64,000 nt of DNA from Megasphaera_A sueciensis. GTDB taxonomy: Bacteria > Bacillota > Negativicutes > Veillonellales > Megasphaeraceae. Position numbers and translations under genes: made by a program. The stretch lies in the NCBI RefSeq assembly GCF_050219315.1, contig NZ_CP116939.1:124001-188000 (forward strand), given 5' to 3'. Of this stretch, positions 33,330 through 42,260 are shown one piece after another. The notes beneath the pieces are model-generated. The model saw only the letters and a list, made by a program, of their open reading frames with translations, did not search any database and was not told where the DNA came from. How positions within the stretch are numbered: the stretch's first letter is position 1; each line of letters begins with the position of its first letter.

Positions 33330-34894
33330 AACTGTCTATTCGCAAAAAAGTATGTCTGGCATTAGTGGCCTTTTCCTTGTTTTGTGCTATTACGCTGGCT
33401 CTCATTATCGTGATCGGATTTAATCCTTTTTATTATCAATTCAAAAAGAATGGCATGATTTCTGTAGGACAAGATGTTAAAACTGTCTATGAACAAAACG
33501 GCAGCGATGGATTTGATGACATTGATCAAATCAGTCAAGAAATCGGGGCTGATATATTTATTATTGACCATGGAAAGCTGGCTTATTCATCGCGTCCGGA
33601 TCGCCGTGTCATGATGCCGCCGATGCATGAACGAAAAGAGATTGGCGAAATAACCGATGGCAGAGCAGAAAAAGAAATGCACATGCAGCCGCCGCGTCAT
33701 GTCCGGGAAATAATGGAACTGCTGCAAGGACATGAACCTAACTTGAATGGGAGCAAAGAAATCCAATTCTACGAAACGCAGAATCATATTAAGCTATTGG
33801 ACTTGATATACCGAGTACAAGATCATACCTATCTTATTATCAGCCAGCCGATAGCACCTATTGAAGAAAGTGTGCAGATTGCTAAGCAATTTGTTGTTAT
33901 TTGCGGTATTTTATGGCTTATTGTTGCTGTTTTAGGAGCTTTTTTCTTCTCCCGGGAATTGACGCGTCCTCTTCTAAAATTAAAGAAACTGGCACAAGGT
34001 ATGACGGCTTTGGACTTTTCTCATAAATGGGATGGCAAGGGGGATGATGAAATAGGTCAGCTGGGCAATAGTCTGAATGCCTTATCAGATCAACTTGATA
34101 CTGCACTGAGCGACTTGAAAGAAACGAACAAGGAACTGCAAAAACAATTAGATAAAGCAAATGAAGTTGAACATATGCGCAAACAGTTTATTTCCGCTGT
34201 GTCTCACGAACTCAAAACCCCTTTGGCAATTATTCAAGGATATGCGGAAGGACTGGATGATCTTGCTTTTGATGATGATACCAGGAACAGGTATTGCCGC
34301 GTTATTCGGAGCGAAACTGAAAAAATGGATCGACTGGTCATGGATCTGCTTAATCTATCGCGGCTGGAAACCGGTTCTTTCCGTATAGAAAAAACAGATT
34401 TTGATTTTACAGCATTGGCGGAAGAGACAAAGGAACGTTTTGCTGGTACTATTGCCGAAAAGAAAATCCATATGCAGTGGGATTTACCGGAAGAAATACT
34501 GGTCAATGGAGATCCTGAACGGATTGATCAAATTCTCAACAACTATATTTCGAATGCCATCGATTACACGGAGTCGGGTAAAACTATCCGTATTAGTACT
34601 GAAGAAAATCAAGATACCTATACGGTGTCTGTTTATAATCAGGGAATTCAAATCGCACCGGAAAATCAAGGAAGACTTTGGCAGGCTTTTTTTAAAGTGG
34701 ATTCCGCACGAACGAGGACGTTTGGCGGACATGGTTTGGGCTTGTCTATTGTGGCTGCATTAGTTAAGCTTCACGAGCAGCATTATGGAATGTACAATGC
34801 GGCAGACGGAGTTGTCTTTTGGTTTACCATAGCAAAAGCAAAAACATCTCAGGCAGAGGCAGCTATTGAGCAAGCAGAACGAAGACAGGACTGA
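33326..34894 (+). CDS. Sensor histidine kinase
   Basis: Membrane sensor kinase partner of the upstream regulator, 522 residues. Two membrane helices (about residues 11-32 and 187-208) bracket an extracytoplasmic domain of roughly 150 residues. A HAMP linker (SRELTRPLLKLKKLAQGMTA) follows, then a coiled coil, the phosphoacceptor His in SAVSHELKTPLAIIQGYAEG near 293 and the ATPase domain with N box (QILNNYISNAIDYT) and GHGLGLSIVAALV. The sensor domain is unusually rich in Met, His and Arg near residue 95-130 (MMPPMHERK, MHMQPPRH), which could hint at metal sensing. A terminator follows. Confidence 0.93.
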   Translation: MKLSIRKKVCLALVAFSLFCAITLALIIVIGFNPFYYQFKKNGMISVGQDVKTVYEQNGSDGFDDIDQISQEIGADIFIIDHGKLAYSSRPDRRVMMPPMHERKEIGEITDGRAEKEMHMQPPRHVREIMELLQGHEPNLNGSKEIQFYETQNHIKLLDLIYRVQDHTYLIISQPIAPIEESVQIAKQFVVICGILWLIVAVLGAFFFSRELTRPLLKLKKLAQGMTALDFSHKWDGKGDDEIGQLGNSLNALSDQLDTALSDLKETNKELQKQLDKANEVEHMRKQFISAVSHELKTPLAIIQGYAEGLDDLAFDDDTRNRYCRVIRSETEKMDRLVMDLLNLSRLETGSFRIEKTDFDFTALAEETKERFAGTIAEKKIHMQWDLPEEILVNGDPERIDQILNNYISNAIDYTESGKTIRISTEENQDTYTVSVYNQGIQIAPENQGRLWQAFFKVDSARTRTFGGHGLGLSIVAALVKLHEQHYGMYNAADGVVFWFTIAKAKTSQAEAAIEQAERRQD

Positions 34895-34923
34895 TATAGT
34901 AGTGGTAGGAGACAAGCTGTCAT

Positions 34924-34957
34924 AAAAAAAGCTCCTCGGCTAGAGGCGCTTTTTTTA
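34924..34957 (+). terminator. Terminator after the sensor kinase gene
   Basis: AAAAAAAGC pairs with GCTTTTTTT around an inner CCTC/GAGG stem; seven T end it. The symmetry suggests use also by the convergent minus-strand genes that end at 34964. Confidence 0.9.
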
Positions 34958-34963
34958 ATTACA

Positions 34964-35194
34964 TTAAAATGATTTTTTTCCTAGTGTGGGATGTGTAGTT
35001 TTCTTTAACGATAAGTGTTCTACTAAATACCCCGCTTCATCCAAGGAAATATCCTGACGGTCACCATTGCGTTCAAGAACGCACAGCGGGTGATCTGTAC
35101 CTACTTCGCCGCCAGGCATATAGATATATTCTTGTGTGTGATGATCCCCGAAAATAATACCGGCAAGGAGATGTTTTTTGGCTATCTGACTCAT
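34964..35194 (-). CDS. Small conserved-looking protein of unknown function
   Basis: A 76-residue acidic to neutral protein, MSQIAKKHLLAGIIFGDHHTQ at the start split by a GDHH motif and a later HPLCVLERNGDRQD. No domain is recognised and there is no signal peptide or membrane helix. The start ATG overlaps the stop region of the upstream metallophosphoesterase by four bases, with a GGAGT site in between. It is therefore probably a real, translationally coupled gene at the end of the DUF4931-phosphoesterase operon. Confidence 0.6.
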   Translation of the reverse strand: MSQIAKKHLLAGIIFGDHHTQEYIYMPGGEVGTDHPLCVLERNGDRQDISLDEAGYLVEHLSLKKTTHPTLGKKSF

Positions 35195-35919
35195 TCTATG
35201 ACTCCTTCATTGTTTAACTTTATTTCTAAAAGCTTGCATTCTTGATAATCTGCCGAAACCAGTTGCAGCAATGTTCCGTTATACATTCGCGGAAACATTG
35301 TGCGGGGTTTCATGCCGTGTAAATGTCCGAATACGCAAAGCGGTACGTTATATTGTTCTAATAAATCTGTAAAACCACTGGGCTTTACTAAGTCACATAC
35401 CGGTGGATAATGGAGAAGCAGCAGTTTTGTTTGGCACCCTAACGTATCGGCTTTCTGCAATATTCGTTCAACGCGCAGCAACTCACGCCGATATGGTTTT
35501 GCATCTTTTTCTTCCTGGTAATGGAAATCTCCGGGACAAATCCAGCCCCGTGTACCACAAACAGCGATAGTACCATCGTTAACAGCAATACAATCATCTT
35601 GGATATATATCATGTTCCCGCTGCCTGAAAGTCTTGTTAATTTACTGACGCTTTCCCACCAATAGTCGTGGTTTCCACGAATGATGATTTTTTTTCCTGG
35701 CAGGGTACGCACTTCATCAAGATCACATATCGCCTCGGAGAGATGAGTTGCCCAGGAGATATCTCCGGCCAATAATACCACATCATCTTCGGTAACGCGG
35801 CTCTGCCAATCTGTGCGGATGCGGTCCCAATGATTTTCCCAGGCAGGACCGAAGATACTCATCGGTTTTGTTGGCGGATGTCCTGATAAATGTAAATCTC
35901 CGATTGCAAATAAACGCAT
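35191..35919 (-). CDS. Calcineurin-like metallophosphoesterase
   Basis: A 242-residue cytoplasmic phosphoesterase. All metal motifs are present: GDLHL near residue 7, LLAGDISWA near 48, RGNHDYWW near 80, LLLLHYPP near 165 and FGHLHG near 195. The GNHDYWW variant is typical of a Firmicutes clade of single-domain phosphoesterases of unknown substrate. It starts with ATG one base after the upstream DUF4931 gene's stop and ends overlapping the next small gene, so all three form an operon. Confidence 0.88.
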   Translation of the reverse strand: MRLFAIGDLHLSGHPPTKPMSIFGPAWENHWDRIRTDWQSRVTEDDVVLLAGDISWATHLSEAICDLDEVRTLPGKKIIIRGNHDYWWESVSKLTRLSGSGNMIYIQDDCIAVNDGTIAVCGTRGWICPGDFHYQEEKDAKPYRRELLRVERILQKADTLGCQTKLLLLHYPPVCDLVKPSGFTDLLEQYNVPLCVFGHLHGMKPRTMFPRMYNGTLLQLVSADYQECKLLEIKLNNEGVIE

Positions 35920-35920
35920 G

Positions 35921-36700
35921 TCAATCCTTTCTTTGTTTCAGAGCATGATAGAGTTTCTGTATAAAATGCTGCAGATGTTCTTGATTGGGTACCTGCGGAA
36001 TCATGTAACCCACATACAGTGGGTTGGTAAGAAAACGAGGAACCATCTTAATATAGATACTATCATCTTGTGGAAAATCATAAAAGAAAATATTATAGCT
36101 GTCATTATAACTGTAAAAGCAGTGCATAAGAAAGACTGCCGTACGCTGCATATAATTTACTAAATCTGGTAGATACTCGGAATCTTGAAGGTGTAAATTG
36201 ATTTCATAAAAACCGATAATAGGATGGGAAGAAACAGTGATATCGATGCCGGCTTCCGTAAGAACAGGTAACCCCGTTACATGATACGGCTTGATATCAT
36301 CGTGATAATCATAGTTTTCAAATCCTACGATTTGACTGTGAGGATGGCTGATGGTACCACCCGACATATATCCATGATTACGATAAAATACAACTGATTT
36401 AAAACGGTTCATGTCCTTTACTATCTGCCATTTTTCCAAGCTGAATTGGATTAATTTTATTGCATAATCTAAGGTGTAGTTGGAAAAATCTGCTTTGCAT
36501 TGATCTGTTTCAATAATCAAAGTTTGCCAGGTGTTTTTTAAGACAGGATATTTATTTTCCAGCCATATCATTGTTCCCTGACGGTCTATAACGTTCGTTA
36601 AATGTTCTACGTCACAAAAGGGACAATACTCCATGTCGTGATGTACGTTATCTGGTTTCGTTTTTCCTAAATCTAAATTGTATTCAATAATATGATCCAT
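35921..36700 (-). CDS. DUF4931 protein, galactose-1-phosphate uridylyltransferase-like (HIT superfamily)
   Basis: A 259-residue protein resembling the GalT branch of the HIT superfamily. A zinc-type CPFC lies near residue 27, and the HPHSQIVGF motif near 126 matches the nucleotidyl-transfer His motif of GalT. It belongs to the DUF4931 group, for which no reaction is established; nucleotide hydrolysis or transfer is a reasonable guess. Start ATG 36700 (MDHIIEYN) follows AAAGGAG. Longer frames upstream have no site. It heads the operon with the metallophosphoesterase and a 76-residue protein, a pairing that suggests nucleotide clean-up. Confidence 0.75.
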   Translation of the reverse strand: MDHIIEYNLDLGKTKPDNVHHDMEYCPFCDVEHLTNVIDRQGTMIWLENKYPVLKNTWQTLIIETDQCKADFSNYTLDYAIKLIQFSLEKWQIVKDMNRFKSVVFYRNHGYMSGGTISHPHSQIVGFENYDYHDDIKPYHVTGLPVLTEAGIDITVSSHPIIGFYEINLHLQDSEYLPDLVNYMQRTAVFLMHCFYSYNDSYNIFFYDFPQDDSIYIKMVPRFLTNPLYVGYMIPQVPNQEHLQHFIQKLYHALKQRKD

Positions 36701-36722
36701 AGCACATACTCCTTTGCTATCT

Positions 36723-36751
36723 ATTGTAGCATACCCCTTGCTTTTTTTGAA
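36723..36751 (-). promoter_or_regulatory. Promoter of the DUF4931 operon
   Basis: On the minus strand TTCAAA (36751-36746), a 17-bp spacer and TACAAT (36728-36723) preceded by TG, an extended -10. It lies about 23 bases before the DUF4931 start. Confidence 0.65.
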
Positions 36752-36846
36752 TAAGTTAAACCATAATAAAATAACAAGCTTTTTTAGCAAGAAAAATGAA
36801 TGATGAATGAAAAGATATAATTTTTATGATAACAGAAAGGTTTATT

Positions 36847-37908
36847 ATGAAACAAAAACATTTTGATAATAAAATATGGTATCCGATTCTCCTGAACTGG
36901 TTTTCTACACATCGCCGCGCACTTCCTTGGCGTGAAAATCGGACGCCCTACAAGGTATGGGTATCGGAAATCATGCTGCAGCAGACAAAAGTAGAAGCGG
37001 TACGGCCCTATTATGATAGCTGGATGGAACGCTTTCCTGATATAAAATCTTTGGCAGCAGCTTCACAAGATGAAGTTTTGCGGCAATGGCAGGGATTGGG
37101 ATATTATTCCCGGGCGCGTAATCTTCACGAAGCTGTTTGTGAAGTGCAATCTCAATATAAAGGGATTGTTCCTGATAATAAAGCGGATATTCTGAAACTT
37201 AAAGGAATAGGTGAATATACGGCAGGAGCTATACTGAGCATTGCATATGGAAAACCGGAGGCGGCTGTAGATGGCAATGTGCTGCGCATCTTTTCCCGTT
37301 TATATGATATTGAGGAAAATATTCTTTCTGCAGCGGTAAAAAAGAAAATAACCGGCATGGTTCAAGAACAGCTCCCACCGGATACACCGGGGGATTTTAA
37401 TGAAGCGTTAATGGACTTGGGTGCGTCTATTTGTATTCCTAAGCATCCGCGTTGTCAAGTTTGTCCGCTCATATCTTTTTGTTTGGCAAAAGCGAAAGGA
37501 ACGGAAGAACATATCCCCATACGAAGGGGGAAAAAAAATATTCCAATTGAAGAAATTCTCGTAGTCGTCATTGAACAGAATGATTCCTGGCTGCTTCATC
37601 GCCGTCCGGATGCTGGGTTATTGGCATCTATGTGGGAATTTCCTAATGTTGAAGGAAAAGGGGAGGAAGGCCGCCGTAAACTTCAAGATGTATTGGCTGA
37701 CGTAGGCTGCCGGATTGATTTTGAGGACACACCGCAAGGTACACTGCGCCATGTCTTTTCTCATAAAATATGGCACATGACGGTCTTGAAAGGACATCTA
37801 GTTTCAGGAAATCTTAATACAAAGGAGGAATGGCAGTGGTTGCCGAAGGATCGCTATACGGAAATACCGTGGGCTGGTCCGCACGGTAAAATTACTGCTT
37901 GGCAATAG
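36847..37908 (+). CDS. mutY: A/G-specific adenine glycosylase
   Basis: Removes adenine mispaired with 8-oxoguanine. The helix-hairpin-helix region LKGIGEYTAGAILSIAYG near residue 117 with the catalytic Asp in AVDGNVLR, and the 4Fe-4S motif C-x6-C-x2-C-x5-C (CIPKHPRCQVCPLISFC) near 197 are intact. The C-terminal NUDIX-like 8-oxoG recognition domain fills the last 120 residues. The length of 353 residues is normal. ATG 36847 is 6 bp after GAAAGG; an upstream ATG at 36826 is less likely. The next gene's ATG follows the stop immediately. Confidence 0.95.
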   Translation: MKQKHFDNKIWYPILLNWFSTHRRALPWRENRTPYKVWVSEIMLQQTKVEAVRPYYDSWMERFPDIKSLAAASQDEVLRQWQGLGYYSRARNLHEAVCEVQSQYKGIVPDNKADILKLKGIGEYTAGAILSIAYGKPEAAVDGNVLRIFSRLYDIEENILSAAVKKKITGMVQEQLPPDTPGDFNEALMDLGASICIPKHPRCQVCPLISFCLAKAKGTEEHIPIRRGKKNIPIEEILVVVIEQNDSWLLHRRPDAGLLASMWEFPNVEGKGEEGRRKLQDVLADVGCRIDFEDTPQGTLRHVFSHKIWHMTVLKGHLVSGNLNTKEEWQWLPKDRYTEIPWAGPHGKITAWQ

Positions 37909-39105
37909 ATGAAGGGTCAATTTTTTATTACATTCATGATAGGTATGTCCTGCATAGCTGTATGTTCTGTCTTGTTGTGGCAGTATATACGTCGGCAAAA
38001 CAATAAAGCTGGAACTTTATTCGGCGTGACAGCTGTCAGTATGGTGGCTATTGGAGAGCTTTGGCTATATGGTGCGGATTATATTACGATTTCAACATCT
38101 TCATGGTTTTCGCCTCTTTTTTATGGTGCCATGGCGTCTTTAAGCTGGTTATTTATGTTTCTTTTGGCGTTTCCCGTGCTGCTGGCGGGAGCTGTAGGTT
38201 GCTTTATATACCGTCTGTTTCATACCGACGGACATCCATGTAAAGCATCCAATCGTGTTTCTAAGGGCATGAGCCGCCGTACTTTTCTTAAAGGAATGGC
38301 TGCTGCCATTCCTGTTCTTGCTTTGGGGACATCGACGATAGGAATCTTTGATGGAGAACAACATCTTGCTACGACGGTACATAAACTGCGGTATCCTAAT
38401 TTGCCTAATAGTCTTGCAGGGTATCGCATCGGACAAATATCAGACAGTCATATGGGGCTTTTTTTCAGTCCGCAGCGGCTGCAGGAAGCTATAGAGGTTT
38501 TAGTGAAAAAAAAAGTGGACCGTGTAGTTTTAACTGGGGATCTTATTGACGAATTGACCTTATTGCCCCAATGTCAGACCATTTTGCGGGACGCTTGCAG
38601 AAAATTTCCCGATGGTATCGATTTTTGTTATGGTAATCATGAATATTATCGTGGTATAGAACGTATCACGGATATGCTGAAAAAAACGGGAGTGCGAATT
38701 CTCCGCAACAGTAATTATAAAGCTGCTGAAAATTTTTACATTGCTGGAACAGATTATTCATTTGCTCAGGGAGAGGAAAATTTTGCACGGCAGCGTGAAG
38801 AATACGTACAAAAGTCTTTGCAAGGTATTCCGGAAAATTCCTTTGTTGTCATGTTGGCACATCATTCGGCCTTTATTGATGAAGGCTTTCGGCATCATGT
38901 AAATTTGACTCTTTGCGGACATACGCATGGCGCTCAATTTGCGCCTATTGGACCATTAGTTCAAATGATAGCGTTTAAATATCTGCGCGGCTTATTTCAG
39001 TCAGGTGATGCATGCTATGGATATGTCAACAGGGGAACGGGACACTGGCTGCCATTGCGCATAGCCTGCAGCCGGGAAGTGAGCATATTTGAGCTGAATC
39101 GGTAA
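37909..39105 (+). CDS. Membrane metallophosphoesterase with internal Tat-like motif
   Basis: A 398-residue phosphoesterase. Three or four N-terminal membrane helices (about residues 5-25, 35-60, 63-105) are followed by a SRRTFLKGMAAAIPVLALG sequence near 122-140, a twin-arginine type signal before a further hydrophobic stretch. The enzymatic domain faces outward in related proteins and has DSHMG, LTGDLID, YGNHEYYRG, MLAHHS and CGHTHGAQF. The family includes YaeI/YkuE-like lipid or nucleotide phosphatases. It starts immediately after mutY, with which it is probably cotranscribed. No substrate can be named. Confidence 0.88.
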   Translation: MKGQFFITFMIGMSCIAVCSVLLWQYIRRQNNKAGTLFGVTAVSMVAIGELWLYGADYITISTSSWFSPLFYGAMASLSWLFMFLLAFPVLLAGAVGCFIYRLFHTDGHPCKASNRVSKGMSRRTFLKGMAAAIPVLALGTSTIGIFDGEQHLATTVHKLRYPNLPNSLAGYRIGQISDSHMGLFFSPQRLQEAIEVLVKKKVDRVVLTGDLIDELTLLPQCQTILRDACRKFPDGIDFCYGNHEYYRGIERITDMLKKTGVRILRNSNYKAAENFYIAGTDYSFAQGEENFARQREEYVQKSLQGIPENSFVVMLAHHSAFIDEGFRHHVNLTLCGHTHGAQFAPIGPLVQMIAFKYLRGLFQSGDACYGYVNRGTGHWLPLRIACSREVSIFELNR

Positions 39106-39327
39106 AAACATTTTTATATAAGCACTGTACATTGTATACAAATTTGTAATACTACTTTGTAAGTTTTTTTGAAATTGCTGTTTTTTCGCCATTTTTATAT
39201 ACTTATGATGACTTTAAATTATACATGAAATTCTTTAAAGTTTTAAGTTTGTTCAAAAAGTGGTATGATAAAAATAGAAAAAATAAACAAGCAGTGTGTA
39301 TTTCAAATTTTATATGAGGTGATAATA
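39106..39327 (+). other. Intergenic region upstream of gdhA
   Basis: About 220 AT-rich bases. It includes a 10-bp palindrome TTGTATACAA near 39132, an extended -10 TGGTATGAT at 39261-39269 that is the best promoter candidate, and the GAGGTGA ribosome binding site. No RNA structure with a known signature was seen. Confidence 0.4.
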
Positions 39328-40584
39328 ATGGCAACCTATGATCCGTATCAAAATATGCTTAATGTTCTAGACGAAGCGGCGGCTGTACTTAAGCTGCATA
39401 AGGATGAATATGCTTTTGTACGGTATCCCGAACGGGAAATGACAGTAAGCCTGCCAATTCGTATGGATGATGGACATATCCAGGTTTTTGAAGGATATCG
39501 TGTACAGCATAGTTCCGTTCGCGGTCCGGCTAAGGGGGGGATACGGTATCATCCCTGTTCCAATGTCAATGAAACAAAGGCACTTGCTGGATGGATGACG
39601 ATTAAATGTGCTGTTGCCGATATTCCTTATGGCGGGGCTAAAGGCGGGATACAAGTCAATCCGCAGCTTTTAAGCAATCGTGAATTGGAACGGCTTACCC
39701 GCGAATACATATATCGAATATCCCCGATTATCGGAGAAGATACAGATGTTCCTGCGCCCGATGTAGGTACGAATGCGCAGATCATGGCATGGATAGTGGA
39801 TGAATATAGTAAACTCAAAGGGAAATATACACCCGGTGTGGTCACAGGCAAGCCCATTGAAATAGGTGGGTCTCTGGGACGGAATGAAGCTACCGGGCGA
39901 GGAATTATGTATACCTTGATGAGTTATTTGGAAACGGCAGGTAAGAATCCTTGTGATATTACTATGGCTGCCCAGGGGTTCGGCAATGTGGGCAGCGTGG
40001 GTTGTCTGCTTATGAAACGGGCCGGTGTTAAAATTGTGGCAATCGGAGATGTAGGACGCTCTCTGTATAATCCCAATGGAATAGATATTGAAAAGGCCTA
40101 TGTGTATGCCAATTCACACGGACGTACTTTAAATGGGTATCAAGAAGAAGGCATGAAAGTCATTCCTAAGGAGGATGTATTGCATCTGGATGTGGATGTT
40201 CTTTTTATGGCGGCTATGGAAAATCAATTAAATGATAAAACGATGAAGGATGTAAAGGCTAAAATTATTCTTGAAGGTGCTAACGGACCGACAACAACAG
40301 AGGCTGATGCCTATTTCTATAAAAAGGGGATAGAAATCCTTCCTGATGTCATGACAAATGCCGGAGGTGTAGTGGGATCCTATTATGAATGGGTACAAAA
40401 TCGCACAGGATTTTATTGGACAGAAGAGGACTATAATAAAAAACTTCATGACAATATGAAAAAAACATTTCAAACAGTATGGCGGATTAAGGGGAAATAT
40501 CATGTCCCCGCTCGGCTGGCATGCTATATTATAGCCTTGAATCGAATTGTAAAAGCGCAAAACTATCGTGGCTTTTTGGGATAA
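39328..40584 (+). CDS. gdhA: Glutamate dehydrogenase
   Basis: Interconverts glutamate and 2-oxoglutarate plus ammonia. The signature around the catalytic lysine is VADIPYGGAKGGIQVNPQ near residue 98; other dinucleotide-fold elements are GRNEATGRGIMYTL near 187 and AAQGFGNVGSVG near 213. The final RLACYIIALNRI matches the family. The length of 418 residues matches the hexameric GluDH family of Firmicutes and its NAD-type members. ATG 39328 follows GAGGTGA; an in-frame ATG at 39265 lies upstream of it. A strong terminator follows, so the gene is monocistronic. Confidence 0.95.
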   Translation: MATYDPYQNMLNVLDEAAAVLKLHKDEYAFVRYPEREMTVSLPIRMDDGHIQVFEGYRVQHSSVRGPAKGGIRYHPCSNVNETKALAGWMTIKCAVADIPYGGAKGGIQVNPQLLSNRELERLTREYIYRISPIIGEDTDVPAPDVGTNAQIMAWIVDEYSKLKGKYTPGVVTGKPIEIGGSLGRNEATGRGIMYTLMSYLETAGKNPCDITMAAQGFGNVGSVGCLLMKRAGVKIVAIGDVGRSLYNPNGIDIEKAYVYANSHGRTLNGYQEEGMKVIPKEDVLHLDVDVLFMAAMENQLNDKTMKDVKAKIILEGANGPTTTEADAYFYKKGIEILPDVMTNAGGVVGSYYEWVQNRTGFYWTEEDYNKKLHDNMKKTFQTVWRIKGKYHVPARLACYIIALNRIVKAQNYRGFLG

Positions 40585-40605
40585 ACGGATGATATCCAGA
40601 TATGA

Positions 40606-40646
40606 AAAACGCCGATTTTATAAATTTTTTATAAGATCGGCGTTTT
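40606..40646 (+). terminator. Terminator after gdhA
   Basis: AAAACGCCGAT pairs with ATCGGCGTTTT and the stem continues inward through AT pairs with one G-T pair, about 18 bp in all. The T-run is short on the plus strand, but the A-run suggests use by the minus-strand gene too. Confidence 0.85.
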
Positions 40647-40692
40647 AATATATAAGAATGATATTGCTGGAATATTATTTCCAAGGATGAGT

Positions 40693-41121
40693 CTATTTTT
40701 TTAAATGTTTTTCTTCAATGAAATCGGAAACCATATCTGCTGCGGTTGCTGTGATTTTAATACATTGTTTTCGATATTCCGGAGTCCCGAAACTGAGTTT
40801 GTTTAATGCCCGGCAGCAGGTGGTTCCAAAATGCTTTTTGAAACGATCATGAAATTCATGTGTGTACTGATACATTTCCGGTAAGGGTTTTTCAGCAGGA
40901 TCCAGACGTCCCACTAAAGATCCGATTACCAGACAAGCACCGCTCAATGCTCCGCAAACACAGCCGGAACGACCTATGCCGCCGCCCATAACCGAAGCCA
41001 TACGAATGGACTCATCGGGTAAGTGCAGATTCATACTGTCATTACACGCTTTAATAACCGATTCGACGCAATTATTTCCCTGCGTGTGGTATTGTTCAGC
41101 CAATTCATATTCTTTCTTCAT
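40693..41121 (-). CDS. C_GCAxxG_C_C family redox protein
   Basis: A 142-residue protein of the C_GCAxxG_C_C family, thought to be redox-active through conserved cysteines. The signature runs CVESVIKA (first Cys near residue 18), GRSGCVCGALSGACLVIG near 51-68 and the TCCRAL pair near 101, with a further CIK near 119. The function of the family is uncertain; members occur with thioredoxin-like or selenium-related genes, but none is adjacent here. A GGAGG site precedes the ATG. It is followed convergently by gdhA. Confidence 0.85.
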   Translation of the reverse strand: MKKEYELAEQYHTQGNNCVESVIKACNDSMNLHLPDESIRMASVMGGGIGRSGCVCGALSGACLVIGSLVGRLDPAEKPLPEMYQYTHEFHDRFKKHFGTTCCRALNKLSFGTPEYRKQCIKITATAADMVSDFIEEKHLKK

Positions 41122-41206
41122 TTTTATGCCTCCTAAATAGATTTTATGTAATACTGTAAATATTGATAGAAACAGGAAAATATGCCATATTCAAGTAGTT
41201 ATGGAG

Positions 41207-42157
41207 TTACTGTTTACCGCCAATCTCATTTTTCATATATTTTTTAAGCGCCTTAGAAATTTCTGCTTGGATTTGATCCATTAATTCATATCGCCTGCGG
41301 TGATTTGCTCTTTTTGAAGGTTTCATTTCACTCATTTCCTTGCGATATTCCGCTATCGGGATGTCGTAGAAGCGACTGTCTTGGCAATCCGCAGTGCCTC
41401 CGGCTTCTTGCCAAAAACGATCTAAGTCCACCTTAAGCTTGCGATCTAAACGAATATGGTTCATGGCGTAATACCCCTTATTTGTAACAGCGGTTATCTT
41501 TTTTGCATTCAGTGTGACAGCCAGACAGCGAAGGCACCATAAAATAAGGTTTTTGGGACGATAACCGAAATATTTTTTTGTTAACTTTTTAATAAAATCA
41601 GAGCCGCCGACCATACCTTGCAATGCTCCAATATGAATAGTCAAATCAGTATCGCCGAAGAAAAACATCAATTGATATACCCTGGTTCCGGCATCCCAGC
41701 CTGTATGTTTTTCATCTTCACTGTCATATACCAGTTCGATGGACAAGCATCCTTCCTTTTGCTGGCCATCTGTGAAATTTAAATACAATATAAATGGTTT
41801 TTCATCTATTTCATCATGCCATAACGGAACTCGTTCACCGTGTACGTAGATTCGTTCCATCAAATCAAATTCAAATAATTGTTCCATCCAGCAGATATGT
41901 TGTTGTACGATTTTTGCTCGCTCTAGGCAAGTAGAATTTTTATAAAATATTTTTCGTACGGCCTGATCGATAAGCCATGGACAATGCTCCATAATAAGGG
42001 TACGTTTTGGATCAGATAAAAAGAAAGTTAGATGTTGTTCCATGACATGACGATTTATAAAAGCACGTGCCAAAAAAGAATAATACCGTTTATTATCACG
42101 CCAATCTTCACATTTATATACATCATGGCCTATTTGCTTTAATAATTGCCAATCCAT
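41207..42157 (-). CDS. DUF535/VirK-YbjX family protein
   Basis: A 316-residue protein of the VirK/YbjX (DUF535) family, linked in enterobacteria to envelope integrity and resistance to host peptides. Recognisable elements are FLARAFINR near residue 25, an internal LNFTDGQQKEGCLSIELVYD, GALQGMVGG near 170 and the C-terminal FYDIPIAEYRKEMSEMKPSKR, rich in basic residues. No signal peptide. ATG 42157 (MDWQLL) follows GGAGTGA; an ATG six codons earlier is less likely. It lies about 100 bp downstream of the EptA-like gene on the same strand, a plausible envelope pair. Confidence 0.82.
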   Translation of the reverse strand: MDWQLLKQIGHDVYKCEDWRDNKRYYSFLARAFINRHVMEQHLTFFLSDPKRTLIMEHCPWLIDQAVRKIFYKNSTCLERAKIVQQHICWMEQLFEFDLMERIYVHGERVPLWHDEIDEKPFILYLNFTDGQQKEGCLSIELVYDSEDEKHTGWDAGTRVYQLMFFFGDTDLTIHIGALQGMVGGSDFIKKLTKKYFGYRPKNLILWCLRCLAVTLNAKKITAVTNKGYYAMNHIRLDRKLKVDLDRFWQEAGGTADCQDSRFYDIPIAEYRKEMSEMKPSKRANHRRRYELMDQIQAEISKALKKYMKNEIGGKQ

Positions 42158-42260
42158 TTGATCACTCCGCGTCATTAAAATTTTTAAAATAAAATTGGTT
42201 CATGTTATTTGTTCCGTCTTACATATTACAGTATCTTTGGCAATAGAGCAAATGAATCGT

